Of a stretch of DNA of 48,685 bases, positions 1-7,957 are shown in pieces. The notes beneath the pieces are model-generated. The model was not told the origin of the DNA, searched no databases, and worked only from the letters and a program-made list of their open reading frames with translations. A program made the translations under genes and the position numbers. The first letter of the stretch is position 1; every line of letters starts with the position of its first letter. This DNA is from Psychrobacter pasteurii (GTDB lineage: Bacteria > Pseudomonadota > Gammaproteobacteria > Pseudomonadales > Moraxellaceae): assembly GCF_900162815.1 (NCBI RefSeq), contig NZ_FUGD01000080.1, positions 1-48,685 of the forward strand, given 5' to 3'.

Positions 1-97
1 CCCAATTGAACACAAAACGGCTACAGCCAAAGTGCTTTTCGATAAGCACCTGCTGTTCACGATTTGGGTAAATGCGATATTTATAGGCTTTAAGCAT
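1..97 (-). CDS. tnpB: TnpB (OrfB) of an IS200/IS605 element, N-terminal fragment cut by the window edge
   Basis: Reading leftward from the ATG at 97-95, the first 32 codons give MLKAYKYRIYPNREQQ followed by a segment ending GCSRFVFNW. This is the standard N-terminus of IS605-type TnpB proteins (a YKYRIYPN-like start, then CSRFVFNW). TnpB is an RNA-guided nuclease associated with IS200/IS605 transposons and is not itself the transposase. The rest of the gene lies beyond the left edge, so its integrity cannot be judged. It diverges from the broken tnpA at 158-568, the arrangement of IS605 itself. Its sequence is clearly different from the complete TnpB at 47417-48523, so the two are not copies of one element. 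Confidence 0.85.
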   Translation of the reverse strand, partial: MLKAYKYRIYPNREQQVLIEKHFGCSRFVFNW

Positions 98-157
98 GGC
101 TTTTTAGTCGACTTGAGTGTCGGTATAACTTAGCATTATTTGCATTTAGCATCAATT

Positions 158-568
158 ATCAGTAATAAACCTAAATCGCATTATCATTGCGCTTACAACC
201 TAACATATCACTTAGTGTTGGTGACTAAATACCGCAGAGAGTGCTTCACTAGGGCTATGCTTGATAGGCTAGAAGAATTCATAACTGACCTTTGTTAAAA
301 ATGGGAGGTTGAGCTGTTAGAGTTTCAAGGCGCATCTAACCATGTGCATTTACTGCTTGATATGCACCCCAATATCATGCCAAGTAAGTTTATCAAAAAT
401 CTAAAAACAGTAACTAGCCATTTGATGAGAAAAGAATTTGCAGAACATTTGGCAGAGTTTTACTGGAAGCCTGTACTTTGGACTAGGGCATATTGTTTGC
501 TGACCACTGGCGGTGCTACCATTGATACAATTAGGCAATATATCGAAAAACAAGAACGTCCTGACTAG
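158..568 (+). pseudogene. tnpA: IS200/IS605 TnpA transposase, interrupted by an in-frame TAA
   Basis: One frame reads through from about 158 to the stop at 568 and encodes a Y1 HUH single-strand transposase (about 136 codons). Visible parts are an N-terminal strand (YNLTYHLVLVTKYRR), the HUH motif in SNHVHLLLDMHP (near 330-365) and the C-terminal IRQYIEKQ, which holds the expected catalytic Tyr. A TAA at 296-298 interrupts the frame between FITDLC and KWEVELLEF. No ATG exists at the expected start: the position carries ATC or ATT (155-160), so the start codon may also have decayed. The downstream GTG at 344 opens an ORF that lacks the N-terminal half of the fold. The family normally runs about 130-150 aa, so only the stop and the start look damaged. 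Most likely a dead transposase; readthrough is possible but unsupported. Confidence 0.85.
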
Positions 569-574
569 CTCGCC

Positions 575-626
575 CGTGCGTAATTCTCCACCTAAATCAA
601 AGATTATAGGTGGAGAATTACGCACG
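575..626. repeat. 20-bp perfect inverted repeat (long hairpin) next to tnpA
   Basis: Bases 575-594 are the exact reverse complement of 607-626, with a 12-nt loop at 595-606. The hairpin begins 7 nt after the tnpA stop. Subterminal hairpins mark the ends of IS200/IS605 elements, and in an IS605 layout the end beyond tnpA is the left end. The stem is longer and more perfect than usual, and no T-run follows it, so it is not a standard intrinsic terminator. It could be the element's end, an anti-read-in hairpin, or an independent palindromic repeat. Confidence 0.7.
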
Positions 627-957
627 ATAAGTTAAATTAACTAATAAATCAGATTATAACGTTATATTAGCCACTGTCGCTAGCCTTCATTTTGGTTAAA
701 TAGCATTTTTTAGAGGTTAAAAGCCTTTATAGGCCTTATTCACCAATGGTATTACAAGTAATAGTTATCAATGAGTCATTTTTTTGATACTATGCGTGTT
801 AATTTATGATAACTATACCCCTATCCATAAATACATAGGTAATTATCCTTTTGAGTGGTCACCGATTGTGCTAGTGCTATTTATGATTCTAGCAATCTTA
901 TCGCTGCTGTTAGGCTCTAATTATCCCTGTTATATAGTAATTTTTTAAGGATTTAAT
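627..957. other. Intergenic region upstream of yajC, with a weak promoter candidate
   Basis: No coding potential seen. A possible promoter is TTGATA at 784-789 and TATGAT at 805-810, but the spacer is only 15 nt. A clear Shine-Dalgarno sequence, AAGGA, lies about 6 nt before the yajC ATG. In many gammaproteobacteria queA and tgt precede yajC; here the element remnant occupies that position, so yajC must have its own promoter in this stretch or be read from the element. Confidence 0.35.
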
Positions 958-1290
958 ATGAATTTATTCATCCAAGCAGCCCATGCTGCTCCAGAAGCGG
1001 CTGGTGGCTCTGCAATGATTATGCAGTGGATTTTCCCGTTGGCTATTTTTGCCATCTTCTACTTCTTAGTAATTAGACCTCAATCTAAGCGTGCTAAAGA
1101 GCACCGCAATATGGTTGACTCACTAACTGTAGGCAATGAAGTTATCTTCGCAGGTGGTTTGATGGGCAAAATCAAGTCAATCGAAGGCGATTACGCAGTT
1201 GTGGCGCTAAACGATAGAAATGATGTCATGATCCAACGTGCTTCTGTAATTTCCGTGTTGCCTAATGGCACCATTGATGGTTTGCAATAA
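958..1290 (+). CDS. yajC: YajC, Sec translocon accessory subunit
   Basis: The 110-aa product is a small inner-membrane protein that joins SecD and SecF in the accessory complex of the SecYEG translocon. One membrane segment is seen at about residues 23-41 (WIFPLAIFAIFYFLVIRPQ). The invariant YFLVIRPQSKR motif follows at its cytoplasmic edge, then a small cytoplasmic domain with GxEVIFAGGLMGKI. Length matches the family (about 110 aa). The start is supported by AAGGA 6 nt upstream. secD and secF follow on the same strand, which is the expected partner order, but the gap to secD is 345 bp and contains a large hairpin, so co-transcription may be attenuated or secD may have its own promoter. Confidence 0.95.
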   Translation: MNLFIQAAHAAPEAAGGSAMIMQWIFPLAIFAIFYFLVIRPQSKRAKEHRNMVDSLTVGNEVIFAGGLMGKIKSIEGDYAVVALNDRNDVMIQRASVISVLPNGTIDGLQ

Positions 1291-1312
1291 ATAATAGTAT
1301 TACAACTGTTTA

Positions 1313-1385
1313 ATAATCCAAAAATTGAACCTATTAAGAGTCAAAGGCAAGCCTTCATCTTTTTAGTGTTCGGTTTTTGGATTAT
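1313..1385 (+). other. Large two-tier hairpin in the yajC-secD spacer
   Basis: Bases 1313-1330 pair with 1368-1385 over 18 positions, two of them U.G in the + strand RNA. The 37-nt loop contains a smaller hairpin at about 1344-1355 (AAGG-CAAG-CCTT). No clean T-run follows, although the sequence after it is AT-rich. It may be a weak terminator, an RNA processing or stability element between yajC and secD, or a cis-regulatory RNA. The remaining spacer to 1635 shows no ORF of note. The secD Shine-Dalgarno sequence is weak (GAAGAAG). Confidence 0.5.
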
Positions 1386-1635
1386 ATGTTTTAATTAAAT
1401 TAATTAGAGTGCGCTACACACATAAAGTCTGTCTGCTAAAACAACCGGCTTTATGACACGATAGGGCCATTTTCAGATATCTAAAGCGCGATAATTATTA
1501 CCTTCGCGTAACTGTATTCAACTGTGTTAAGCCTTTTTCACTGGCCTAGCAACTCGTTTTATATGTTCCTATCTATCGAAGATTGGCTATAGCGTAGCGT
1601 TCTACTGTTACCTTCCCTCAAGTGAAGAAGCTACT

Positions 1636-3513
1636 ATGCATTACCCTGCCTGGAAATATTTCTTAATCGTTACCGTGCTCATCATAGCGGGGCTATATGC
1701 TCTGCCTAATTTATACCCTGATGAGCCTGCGGTACAAATTACTAGTGCCTCAGCAGGTACCGAGCTGACTGATGAGGTGCTGAATCAATCACAACAACTT
1801 CTTGATGAAGCGGGTATCGCTTACCACGACCCTACTTTCTCAGAAAACAGTGCCTTATTACGAGTAGAAGATGGCGCTACGCAGCGCAAGGCCCAAGAAG
1901 TCCTACGCCAACAACTTGGTAATGACTATGTTGTGGCTTTAAACTTGGCGCAAACTACGCCTGACTGGCTTCGTAGTATCGGTGCTAAGCCTTTAAAACT
2001 AGGTCTCGACTTACGAGGTGGTGTGCGCTTTGTTCTTGAAGTAGATATGGACAAGGCTCTTGAACAACGCTTAAAGACCACTAGCAATGATGTGCGCAGC
2101 AGCTTACGTAGTGAACGCGTTCCTGTAAAAGGCATCAATGTTATTGATCAAGGTCTATTGCTTCATTTTAAAGATACCGACTTACGCGATAAAGCACAGC
2201 GCATTATCCAGCGTGATCAAGGTACACAGTTTGAAATGCAAGCGTCGATGGACGATCAAGGCCCAGCGTTACGTTTACAATATAATGAAGCGACCTTAAA
2301 AGAGATCAATGAATACGCGGTAGGACAAAACTTAACTACCCTACGCAACCGTATTGCAGAACTAGGTGTCTCTGAAGCCTTGGTTCAGTCTCAAGGCAGC
2401 AACCGTATTGTGGTTGAATTACCTGGGGTACAAGATACCGCTGAAGCGAAGCGTGTTCTAGGTCGTACTGCTAACCTTGAGTTCCGCTTGGTAGCTGATG
2501 AAAACGCAACTTATGCAGGTGGTGTTCCTCCTGCTGGCACTGAAGCCTTCCCCTATATGACTCTTGATGGCCCGCCATCACTATTGAATCGTCAGCCTAT
2601 TTTAACCGGTGAAAAGGTTCAAGGTGCTACCTCTGGTGTGGATGAAAACGGCTCTCCTGAAGTAAACATTACGCTGGATACTGCCGGCGGTAAGCTGATG
2701 CAAAATGCCACCAAAAATGCGGTTGGCAAGCAGATGGCAGTACTGTTTATTGAAAACAAACAAAAAGTGAGCTATGACACAGACCCAGAAACTGGGGAGA
2801 CTATTGAAACCCGTACCCCTTATGCTGAAACTAAGATTATTAGCCAAGCAAACATTCAAGCGGTACTAGGTTCATCTTTCCGTATTACAGGTCTAGACAG
2901 TAATGCAGAAGCTGGCGAATTAGCTCTATTACTTCGCTCAGGTGCTCTTGCAGCCCCTATGTACTTCGTGGAAGAAAGAACCATTGGTCCTTCACTGGGA
3001 CAGCAAAATATTGATGACGGTCTGTTCTCTACAAAAGTCGGTTACTTACTGGTCTTCTTGTTTATGATCATTTTCTACCGTCTGTTTGGGGTTATTGCAA
3101 ACGTTGCTCTAGCCTTCAACTTAGTCATCATGGTAGCTGTGCTTTCTATCTTAGGAGCGTCGTTAACCCTACCTGGTATTGCTGGTATTGTATTGACCAT
3201 CGGTATGGCCGTAGATGCTAACGTTCTGATTTTTGAGCGTATTCGAGAAGAGATTGGCGAAGGGGTAAGACCTAAATCAGCCATTGTGGCTGGCTTCGAT
3301 CGTGCCTTTAGTAGTATCTTTGATGGTAACATCACCACCTTGTTGGTAGCCATCATCTTATTCTCTATCGGCTCTGGCCCAATTAAAGGGTTTGCTATTA
3401 CCCTTGCCATTGGTATTTTAAGTTCGTTGTTTACAGCCATTATTGTAACCCGTGCTTTGGTCCATTTGGTTTATGGCAATCGTAAATCTGTCGATAAATT
3501 GAGCATAGGCTAG
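1636..3513 (+). CDS. secD: SecD, protein-export membrane protein
   Basis: The 625-aa protein is an RND-superfamily subunit that uses proton motive force to help pull preproteins through SecYEG on the periplasmic side. Seen in order: an N-terminal membrane segment (about 8-25), a periplasmic domain with the family signature LGLDLRGGV near residue 120, a long P1 head region, and five C-terminal membrane helices from about residue 460. The last part includes the conserved VDANVLIFERIREE at about 526-539, with the Asp expected in proton translocation. Length is typical (E. coli about 615). The gene ends 9 nt before secF, with the secF ribosome site AGGAGAG in that gap, so the two are surely co-transcribed. 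Confidence 0.97.
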   Translation: MHYPAWKYFLIVTVLIIAGLYALPNLYPDEPAVQITSASAGTELTDEVLNQSQQLLDEAGIAYHDPTFSENSALLRVEDGATQRKAQEVLRQQLGNDYVVALNLAQTTPDWLRSIGAKPLKLGLDLRGGVRFVLEVDMDKALEQRLKTTSNDVRSSLRSERVPVKGINVIDQGLLLHFKDTDLRDKAQRIIQRDQGTQFEMQASMDDQGPALRLQYNEATLKEINEYAVGQNLTTLRNRIAELGVSEALVQSQGSNRIVVELPGVQDTAEAKRVLGRTANLEFRLVADENATYAGGVPPAGTEAFPYMTLDGPPSLLNRQPILTGEKVQGATSGVDENGSPEVNITLDTAGGKLMQNATKNAVGKQMAVLFIENKQKVSYDTDPETGETIETRTPYAETKIISQANIQAVLGSSFRITGLDSNAEAGELALLLRSGALAAPMYFVEERTIGPSLGQQNIDDGLFSTKVGYLLVFLFMIIFYRLFGVIANVALAFNLVIMVAVLSILGASLTLPGIAGIVLTIGMAVDANVLIFERIREEIGEGVRPKSAIVAGFDRAFSSIFDGNITTLLVAIILFSIGSGPIKGFAITLAIGILSSLFTAIIVTRALVHLVYGNRKSVDKLSIG

Positions 3514-3522
3514 GAGAGAATA

Positions 3523-4734
3523 ATGTCTACTAATAATCAGAATGACAATCAAAATACAAACTCAGGAACGCCGAAAAGCTCAACTCCTGCATACATTGAG
3601 GGCGGCCGTCGTCGCAGACGTGGCCCTCGCCGTGATGGTAGAGGTAACAACACGACCCTAAAATCACCCAGCGATAATATCGACCAAGCTGATTTAGAGA
3701 ACACCCAGTTAGCCACTGCTGCAGACTTAGACTCTGAAGTTTATGAAGATGAAGCGGCATTAGCTGAAGGTGGTATTAAAGCTGTGGGCTCCAAGCGCAT
3801 CATTCCTTTTATGAAGCTTGAAAAACCCATGGCAATCTTCTCGATCCTGATAGTTTTAATCAGTATAGGGGCATTATTTATTAACGGTCTTAACTTAGGT
3901 CTAGACTTCACCGGTGGTGTTTCTGCTGATGTGAAGTATGAGAACCCTGTTGAACAAACAGAAGTTATTCAGTCACTAGAGAAGGCGGGCTTTGATGATG
4001 CTGTCGTTCAGTATCTAGGCGGTACAACAGAGCTTTTAGTTCGTTTGCCCCCTCAATCTGACAACGTAGAAGGGCTAAATGAGAGCTTAGGCACCGCTTT
4101 AGAGCTGCCAAACAACAGCGCGCAAATCAGTAACGTTAACATCATTGGTAGTCAGGTAGGCGGTGAAGTTTATCTCAGCTCAATGATTGCGATTTTGACT
4201 GCACTGGGTATGATGATGCTCTATGTGGCTGTCCGCTTCCAGTTTAAGCTGGCAGTTGGTGCCCTTCTGGCCTTGGTACATGATGCGGTTGTGACCTTAG
4301 GTATCTTCGCCTTATTCCAGTTCCCGTTTGACTTGACTGTTTTGGCCGCTATCTTAGCCTTAATTGGTTATTCATTGAACGATACGATTGTAGTCTTTGA
4401 CCGTATTCGTGAGAACTTTAGAAGAGTTCGTGGCGCCGAACCAAGACAAATCGTTGACTTATCACTAACCGAAACCTTACGTCGTACCATCATGACCATC
4501 TCTACCGTCTTGGTTGTGGTTCTAGCCATGTTATTCCTCGGCGGTGATGGTTTGTTCTGGTTCTCTGTTGCCTTCTTTATTGGTCTAATTGCAGGTACTT
4601 ATTCATCAACTTACATCTCAAGCTCTATTCCTTTAGCAATGGGCTTATCACGTGATGACTTTGTGGTGAAAATCAAGCCTGAGTTCCAAGAAGAAGTGGT
4701 TACCTTTAATGATCCAAAATCTTTTGAAGACTAA
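3523..4734 (+). CDS. secF: SecF, protein-export membrane protein with a long Arg-rich N-terminal extension
   Basis: The 403-aa partner of SecD. The SecF signature LGLDFTGGV is at about residues 125-135, against roughly 40 in E. coli SecF (323 aa). The protein therefore carries about 85 extra N-terminal residues: an Asn/Gln/Ser-rich start, a basic patch (GGRRRRRGPRR, about 27-37) and an acidic stretch. The first membrane helix then begins near residue 105 (AIFSILIVLISIGALFI). The second signature, NDTIVVFDRIRENFRR, is at about 285-300 between the later helices. The start is the best available because AGGAGAG precedes the ATG. The extension would face the cytoplasm; its basic patch could bind RNA, ribosome or lipid (inference only). 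A terminator follows at 4809. Confidence 0.96.
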   Translation: MSTNNQNDNQNTNSGTPKSSTPAYIEGGRRRRRGPRRDGRGNNTTLKSPSDNIDQADLENTQLATAADLDSEVYEDEAALAEGGIKAVGSKRIIPFMKLEKPMAIFSILIVLISIGALFINGLNLGLDFTGGVSADVKYENPVEQTEVIQSLEKAGFDDAVVQYLGGTTELLVRLPPQSDNVEGLNESLGTALELPNNSAQISNVNIIGSQVGGEVYLSSMIAILTALGMMMLYVAVRFQFKLAVGALLALVHDAVVTLGIFALFQFPFDLTVLAAILALIGYSLNDTIVVFDRIRENFRRVRGAEPRQIVDLSLTETLRRTIMTISTVLVVVLAMLFLGGDGLFWFSVAFFIGLIAGTYSSTYISSSIPLAMGLSRDDFVVKIKPEFQEEVVTFNDPKSFED

Positions 4735-4808
4735 GTTGTTACTTAATCTGTAATGAGTTTTTGGTAAACCAAACCTCTATATCTACTCATCGTTAGATAT
4801 GTAACAAT

Positions 4809-4833
4809 AAAAAGCACCTTAGGGTGCTTTTTA
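4809..4833 (+). terminator. Intrinsic terminator after secF
   Basis: The hairpin GCACC-TTAG-GGTGC is flanked by A-rich sequence and followed by TTTTT, about 75 nt after the secF stop. It closes the yajC-secDF unit before the MATE transporter gene. Confidence 0.85.
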
Positions 4834-4871
4834 TTGTTTGGGTCTTTTAATTTAATAAAAGTATTGAGTCT

Positions 4872-6266
4872 ATGAGTCGTATCAAGCCTACCCCATTAGA
4901 TTTAAGCTATCGCCATATTATTGCAATTGCTGCACCTGTATTGATAGCGAACCTAGCCATGCCTCTGCAAGGGGCTATTGATGTCGGTGTGGTTGGACAT
5001 TTCCCTAAGTCTGCCCACTTAGCCGGACTGGGTATCGCCTCTCAACTTTGGCTATTGATACTGGTTAGCTTCAACTTCCTGCAATATGCCTCTTCAGGGC
5101 TGGCGGCTCAAGCTTTAGGCAGACAAGCCACAGGCACCTCTGATGCTACCGAGCTGTCAGATATTTTATATCGCTCATTGGGTCTGGCTGTAGTATTGGC
5201 TATGATTCTTTGGCTGTTGAGGCCCTTTATATTGCCGCTTGGTTTACAGCTTCTAGGAGCACATCCTGAAAGTAGCCAGGCTGCTTACACTTATCTAAGC
5301 GTGCGATATTACGGTATCGTCTTTGAGCTTATGAACTATGTGTTTATTGGCTGGTTTGCGGGACAAGGCAAAACCAATCAGATGATGATGGTACAGCTTC
5401 TGATTTCAGTGATTAATATTATTCTGACCTTAACTTTCGTATATGTGTTTGATATGGGGTTAGAAGGTGTCGCCTTAGGTACAGTGATTGGCTACGCTGT
5501 GGGCTGTATTACTGCCATTGTCTTGGCAAAAATAACCTTGCATGCTGACTCAATTAAATTTAAAACTCTTGCCCCTAGCCTCACCAAGCAAAGACTCACT
5601 GAGATATTTGCTTTTGATAAAATGCTGAGCTTATTTTCTCTTAACAAAGATATCTTTATTCGAACTATCTTGCTAACGCTTAGCTTTGCTTGGATTACTC
5701 GCCTTTCTGCCCAGCAAGGTGACTTGGTAATGGCTACCAATGCAGTATTGCTACAGGTGCTTAGCATCTCAGCCTTCGCATTAGATGGTGTGGCAGTTGC
5801 TGCCGAAAGCTTATCGGGTCAAGCGGCAGCTAGACAGTCCCGACCACAGTTTATGACAGCCGTAAAACGTACTGGCATCATTACCTTTGTGCTGGCCTTA
5901 AGCTTAACTATTATATGGGCAATTGCTCTACCTACCTTTTTAAATATCATGACAGATTTACCCGCCGTCACAGAGCTGGCTTTAGATTATCGTTATATCG
6001 CCACCCTGCTGCCTTTGATCGGTGCTGGGGCCTATTGGCTCGATGGGATTATGTTTGGTCTCACCGCAGGAGCGAAGATTCGTCAGGTAGCCATTATCGT
6101 CTCAGTTATATTTTTCCCATTGACATACCTGGTGTATCAACTATATGGTCAAGAGTATGCTATGCCCGTTGTGTGGTTTGCGGTTTATTGGTTGCTACTG
6201 TCCCGCTTTGTCATTGCCGCGGTGATTTTATGGCGTAATCAGCAAAATCTTATTTATAGTAAATAG
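4872..6266 (+). CDS. MATE-family multidrug/organic cation efflux transporter (DinF-like)
   Basis: The 464-aa protein has about 12 predicted membrane helices. The first half starts IIAIAAPVLIANLAMPLQGAID, matching the conserved start of MATE repeat 1 (IxxPxxxxxxxxPLxxxxDxxxVGH). It continues VGVVGHFPKSAHLAGLGIA and SSGLAAQALGRQ, which resembles the DinF branch rather than NorM. MATE proteins export cationic compounds in exchange for Na+ or H+. The start is the ATG 39 nt after the secF terminator; no strong Shine-Dalgarno sequence is visible (a weak AAAAGTATTGAG). It is followed 89 bp later by a DASS transporter on the same strand. Substrate cannot be told from sequence. Confidence 0.9.
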   Translation: MSRIKPTPLDLSYRHIIAIAAPVLIANLAMPLQGAIDVGVVGHFPKSAHLAGLGIASQLWLLILVSFNFLQYASSGLAAQALGRQATGTSDATELSDILYRSLGLAVVLAMILWLLRPFILPLGLQLLGAHPESSQAAYTYLSVRYYGIVFELMNYVFIGWFAGQGKTNQMMMVQLLISVINIILTLTFVYVFDMGLEGVALGTVIGYAVGCITAIVLAKITLHADSIKFKTLAPSLTKQRLTEIFAFDKMLSLFSLNKDIFIRTILLTLSFAWITRLSAQQGDLVMATNAVLLQVLSISAFALDGVAVAAESLSGQAAARQSRPQFMTAVKRTGIITFVLALSLTIIWAIALPTFLNIMTDLPAVTELALDYRYIATLLPLIGAGAYWLDGIMFGLTAGAKIRQVAIIVSVIFFPLTYLVYQLYGQEYAMPVVWFAVYWLLLSRFVIAAVILWRNQQNLIYSK

Positions 6267-6355
6267 TAGCCACTTATTTGATTTATGTCGCAAAACTTCA
6301 TGAAAGAAGTTTCCTAAAAATATTTGTTTCATCATTCAACTAAAAAGGCTTTATT

Positions 6356-7834
6356 ATGTCGGAACTCTCAGAAAAGCTCCCCTTCAAGCCCATACCCACA
6401 TTATTGGCCATAGCCATTGGCCTTATCATTTGGTTTGTCATACCTACTCCTGAAGGCGTTACCGATAACGCTTGGCACTTATTAGCCCTCTTTGTGGCAA
6501 CCATCGTGGCCATTATTGGTAAAGCGTTGCCTATTGGCGCATTGGCAATTATCGCCATCAGCTTGGTGGCCTTGACTGGGGTTACCGCAGATACTCCCAA
6601 GCAAGCCATGCAAGATGCCTTATCAAGCTTCTCAAGCCCTTTGATTTGGTTAATTGGTATTGCGGTTATGATTTCGCGCGGCCTGATTAAAACAGGCCTA
6701 GGGTCTAGGATTGCTTATTACTTTATCTCTATCGTAGGTAAGAAGACCATTGGTATCGCCTACTCTCTTACCGCTGCAGAGTTATTGATTGCCCCTATTA
6801 CCCCCTCGAACACAGCCCGTGGTGGCGGGATTATTCACCCCATCATGCGCTCTATTGCCAAAAGTTTTGACTCAACGCCTGAACAAGGTACCCAAAATAA
6901 AATTGGGCGCTATTTGGCTATGGTTAACTTCCACGCCAACCCGATTACATCAGGTATGTTTATCACCGCTACTGCCCCAAACCCCTTAGTCGTAGACTTG
7001 GTTAATAAGGCAACAGGCAGTGAGCTACAGCTGTCTTGGACAACTTGGGCTTTAGCAATGTTCATCCCTGGGATGCTGTGTATCTTAGTCATGCCTTTGA
7101 TTATCTATATGATTTATCCGCCCGAGATTAAAGCGACGCCTGATGCCAGAAAGTATGCTTCTGAAAACTTGGCAAAATTAGGGGCCATCACTCGCCATGA
7201 AAAAATCATGTTGGGTGTGTTTACCCTAATGTTATTACTTTGGGCCAATGTTCCGGCACTAATCTTTGGTGAGCAATTCTCCATCGATGCCACAGCGACT
7301 GCTTTTTTAGGTTTGTCAGTACTGTTAATTGCTGGGGTGTTAACTTGGGAAGATGTGCTAAAAGAGAAGTCAGCTTGGGATACCATCGTCTGGTTCGGTG
7401 CCTTGGTAATGATGGCAGACTTTTTAAATAAATTAGGCTTAATTGGCTGGTTTTCCTCTAGCATCGAGTCGGCCATCGGCTTGACTGGATTTAGCTGGAC
7501 AGGTGCGGTCGTCATCTTAACCTTAGTTTATTTATACATGCATTACTTCTTTGCCAGTACCACAGCACACGTTACGGCTATGTTTGCCGCTTTCTATGCG
7601 GTTGGTCTTACCTTAGGGGCGCCTCCTATGCTGTATGCCTTAATCTTAGCAGCTGCGGGCAATATCATGATGACTTTGACCCATTATGCTACTGGTACAG
7701 CGCCGGTTATCTTTAACTCAGGCTATACCACTTTGCGTGAATGGTGGACCATAGGCTTTATTATGAGTGTGGCGAACCTAGTCATTTGGATTGGCTCAGG
7801 ACTGATTTGGTGGAAGGTGCTAGGTTATTATTAA
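6356..7834 (+). CDS. DASS-family (SLC13/CitT-like) anion:sodium symporter or dicarboxylate exchanger
   Basis: The 492-aa polytopic protein has about 11-13 hydrophobic helices. Diagnostic pieces of the divalent anion:Na+ symporter family are two hairpin substrate-site regions, one with TPSNTARGGG (SNT motif) and one with HYFFASTTAHVTAMF and ATGTAPVIFNSGY (second repeat). It closely resembles the 2-oxoglutarate/malate or citrate/succinate type found in bacteria and chloroplasts. The likely role is uptake or exchange of C4-C6 carboxylates at the inner membrane. The start is supported by AAAGGC upstream. No neighbouring metabolic gene gives the substrate. A strong two-way terminator follows. Confidence 0.92.
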   Translation: MSELSEKLPFKPIPTLLAIAIGLIIWFVIPTPEGVTDNAWHLLALFVATIVAIIGKALPIGALAIIAISLVALTGVTADTPKQAMQDALSSFSSPLIWLIGIAVMISRGLIKTGLGSRIAYYFISIVGKKTIGIAYSLTAAELLIAPITPSNTARGGGIIHPIMRSIAKSFDSTPEQGTQNKIGRYLAMVNFHANPITSGMFITATAPNPLVVDLVNKATGSELQLSWTTWALAMFIPGMLCILVMPLIIYMIYPPEIKATPDARKYASENLAKLGAITRHEKIMLGVFTLMLLLWANVPALIFGEQFSIDATATAFLGLSVLLIAGVLTWEDVLKEKSAWDTIVWFGALVMMADFLNKLGLIGWFSSSIESAIGLTGFSWTGAVVILTLVYLYMHYFFASTTAHVTAMFAAFYAVGLTLGAPPMLYALILAAAGNIMMTLTHYATGTAPVIFNSGYTTLREWWTIGFIMSVANLVIWIGSGLIWWKVLGYY

Positions 7835-7894
7835 CTCTTACTAGCTACTGCTAAGACTAACTCTTAGCTACTACTTCATGTAATATTCAATACA

Positions 7895-7929
7895 AAAAAG
7901 CCGATAATCTCTAAGATTATCGGCTTTTT
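7895..7929. terminator. Bidirectional intrinsic terminator between the DASS transporter gene and the ridA-like gene
   Basis: A 15-bp perfect stem (7895-7909 with 7915-7929) with a 5-nt loop has an A-run on one side and a T-run on the other. It can therefore stop transcription from both convergent genes. Confidence 0.93.
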
Positions 7930-7957
7930 CATTTAAATATATCATTGAAATACAGGC

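Noticed and set aside
401-625. 74-codon minus-strand ORF over tnpA
   Set aside because: Overlaps the tnpA remnant and starts within the palindrome; no family resemblance.
3075-3440. 121-codon ORF antisense to secD
   Set aside because: Lies entirely opposite a well-conserved SecD segment; composition is that of a shadow frame and no ribosome site supports it.
5915-6238. 107-codon + ORF within the MATE gene in another frame
   Set aside because: Covered by membrane helices of the MATE protein; Cys/Arg/Trp-rich translation is typical of an out-of-frame read.
7114-7515. 133-codon minus-strand ORF inside the DASS gene
   Set aside because: Antisense shadow of conserved transporter helices.
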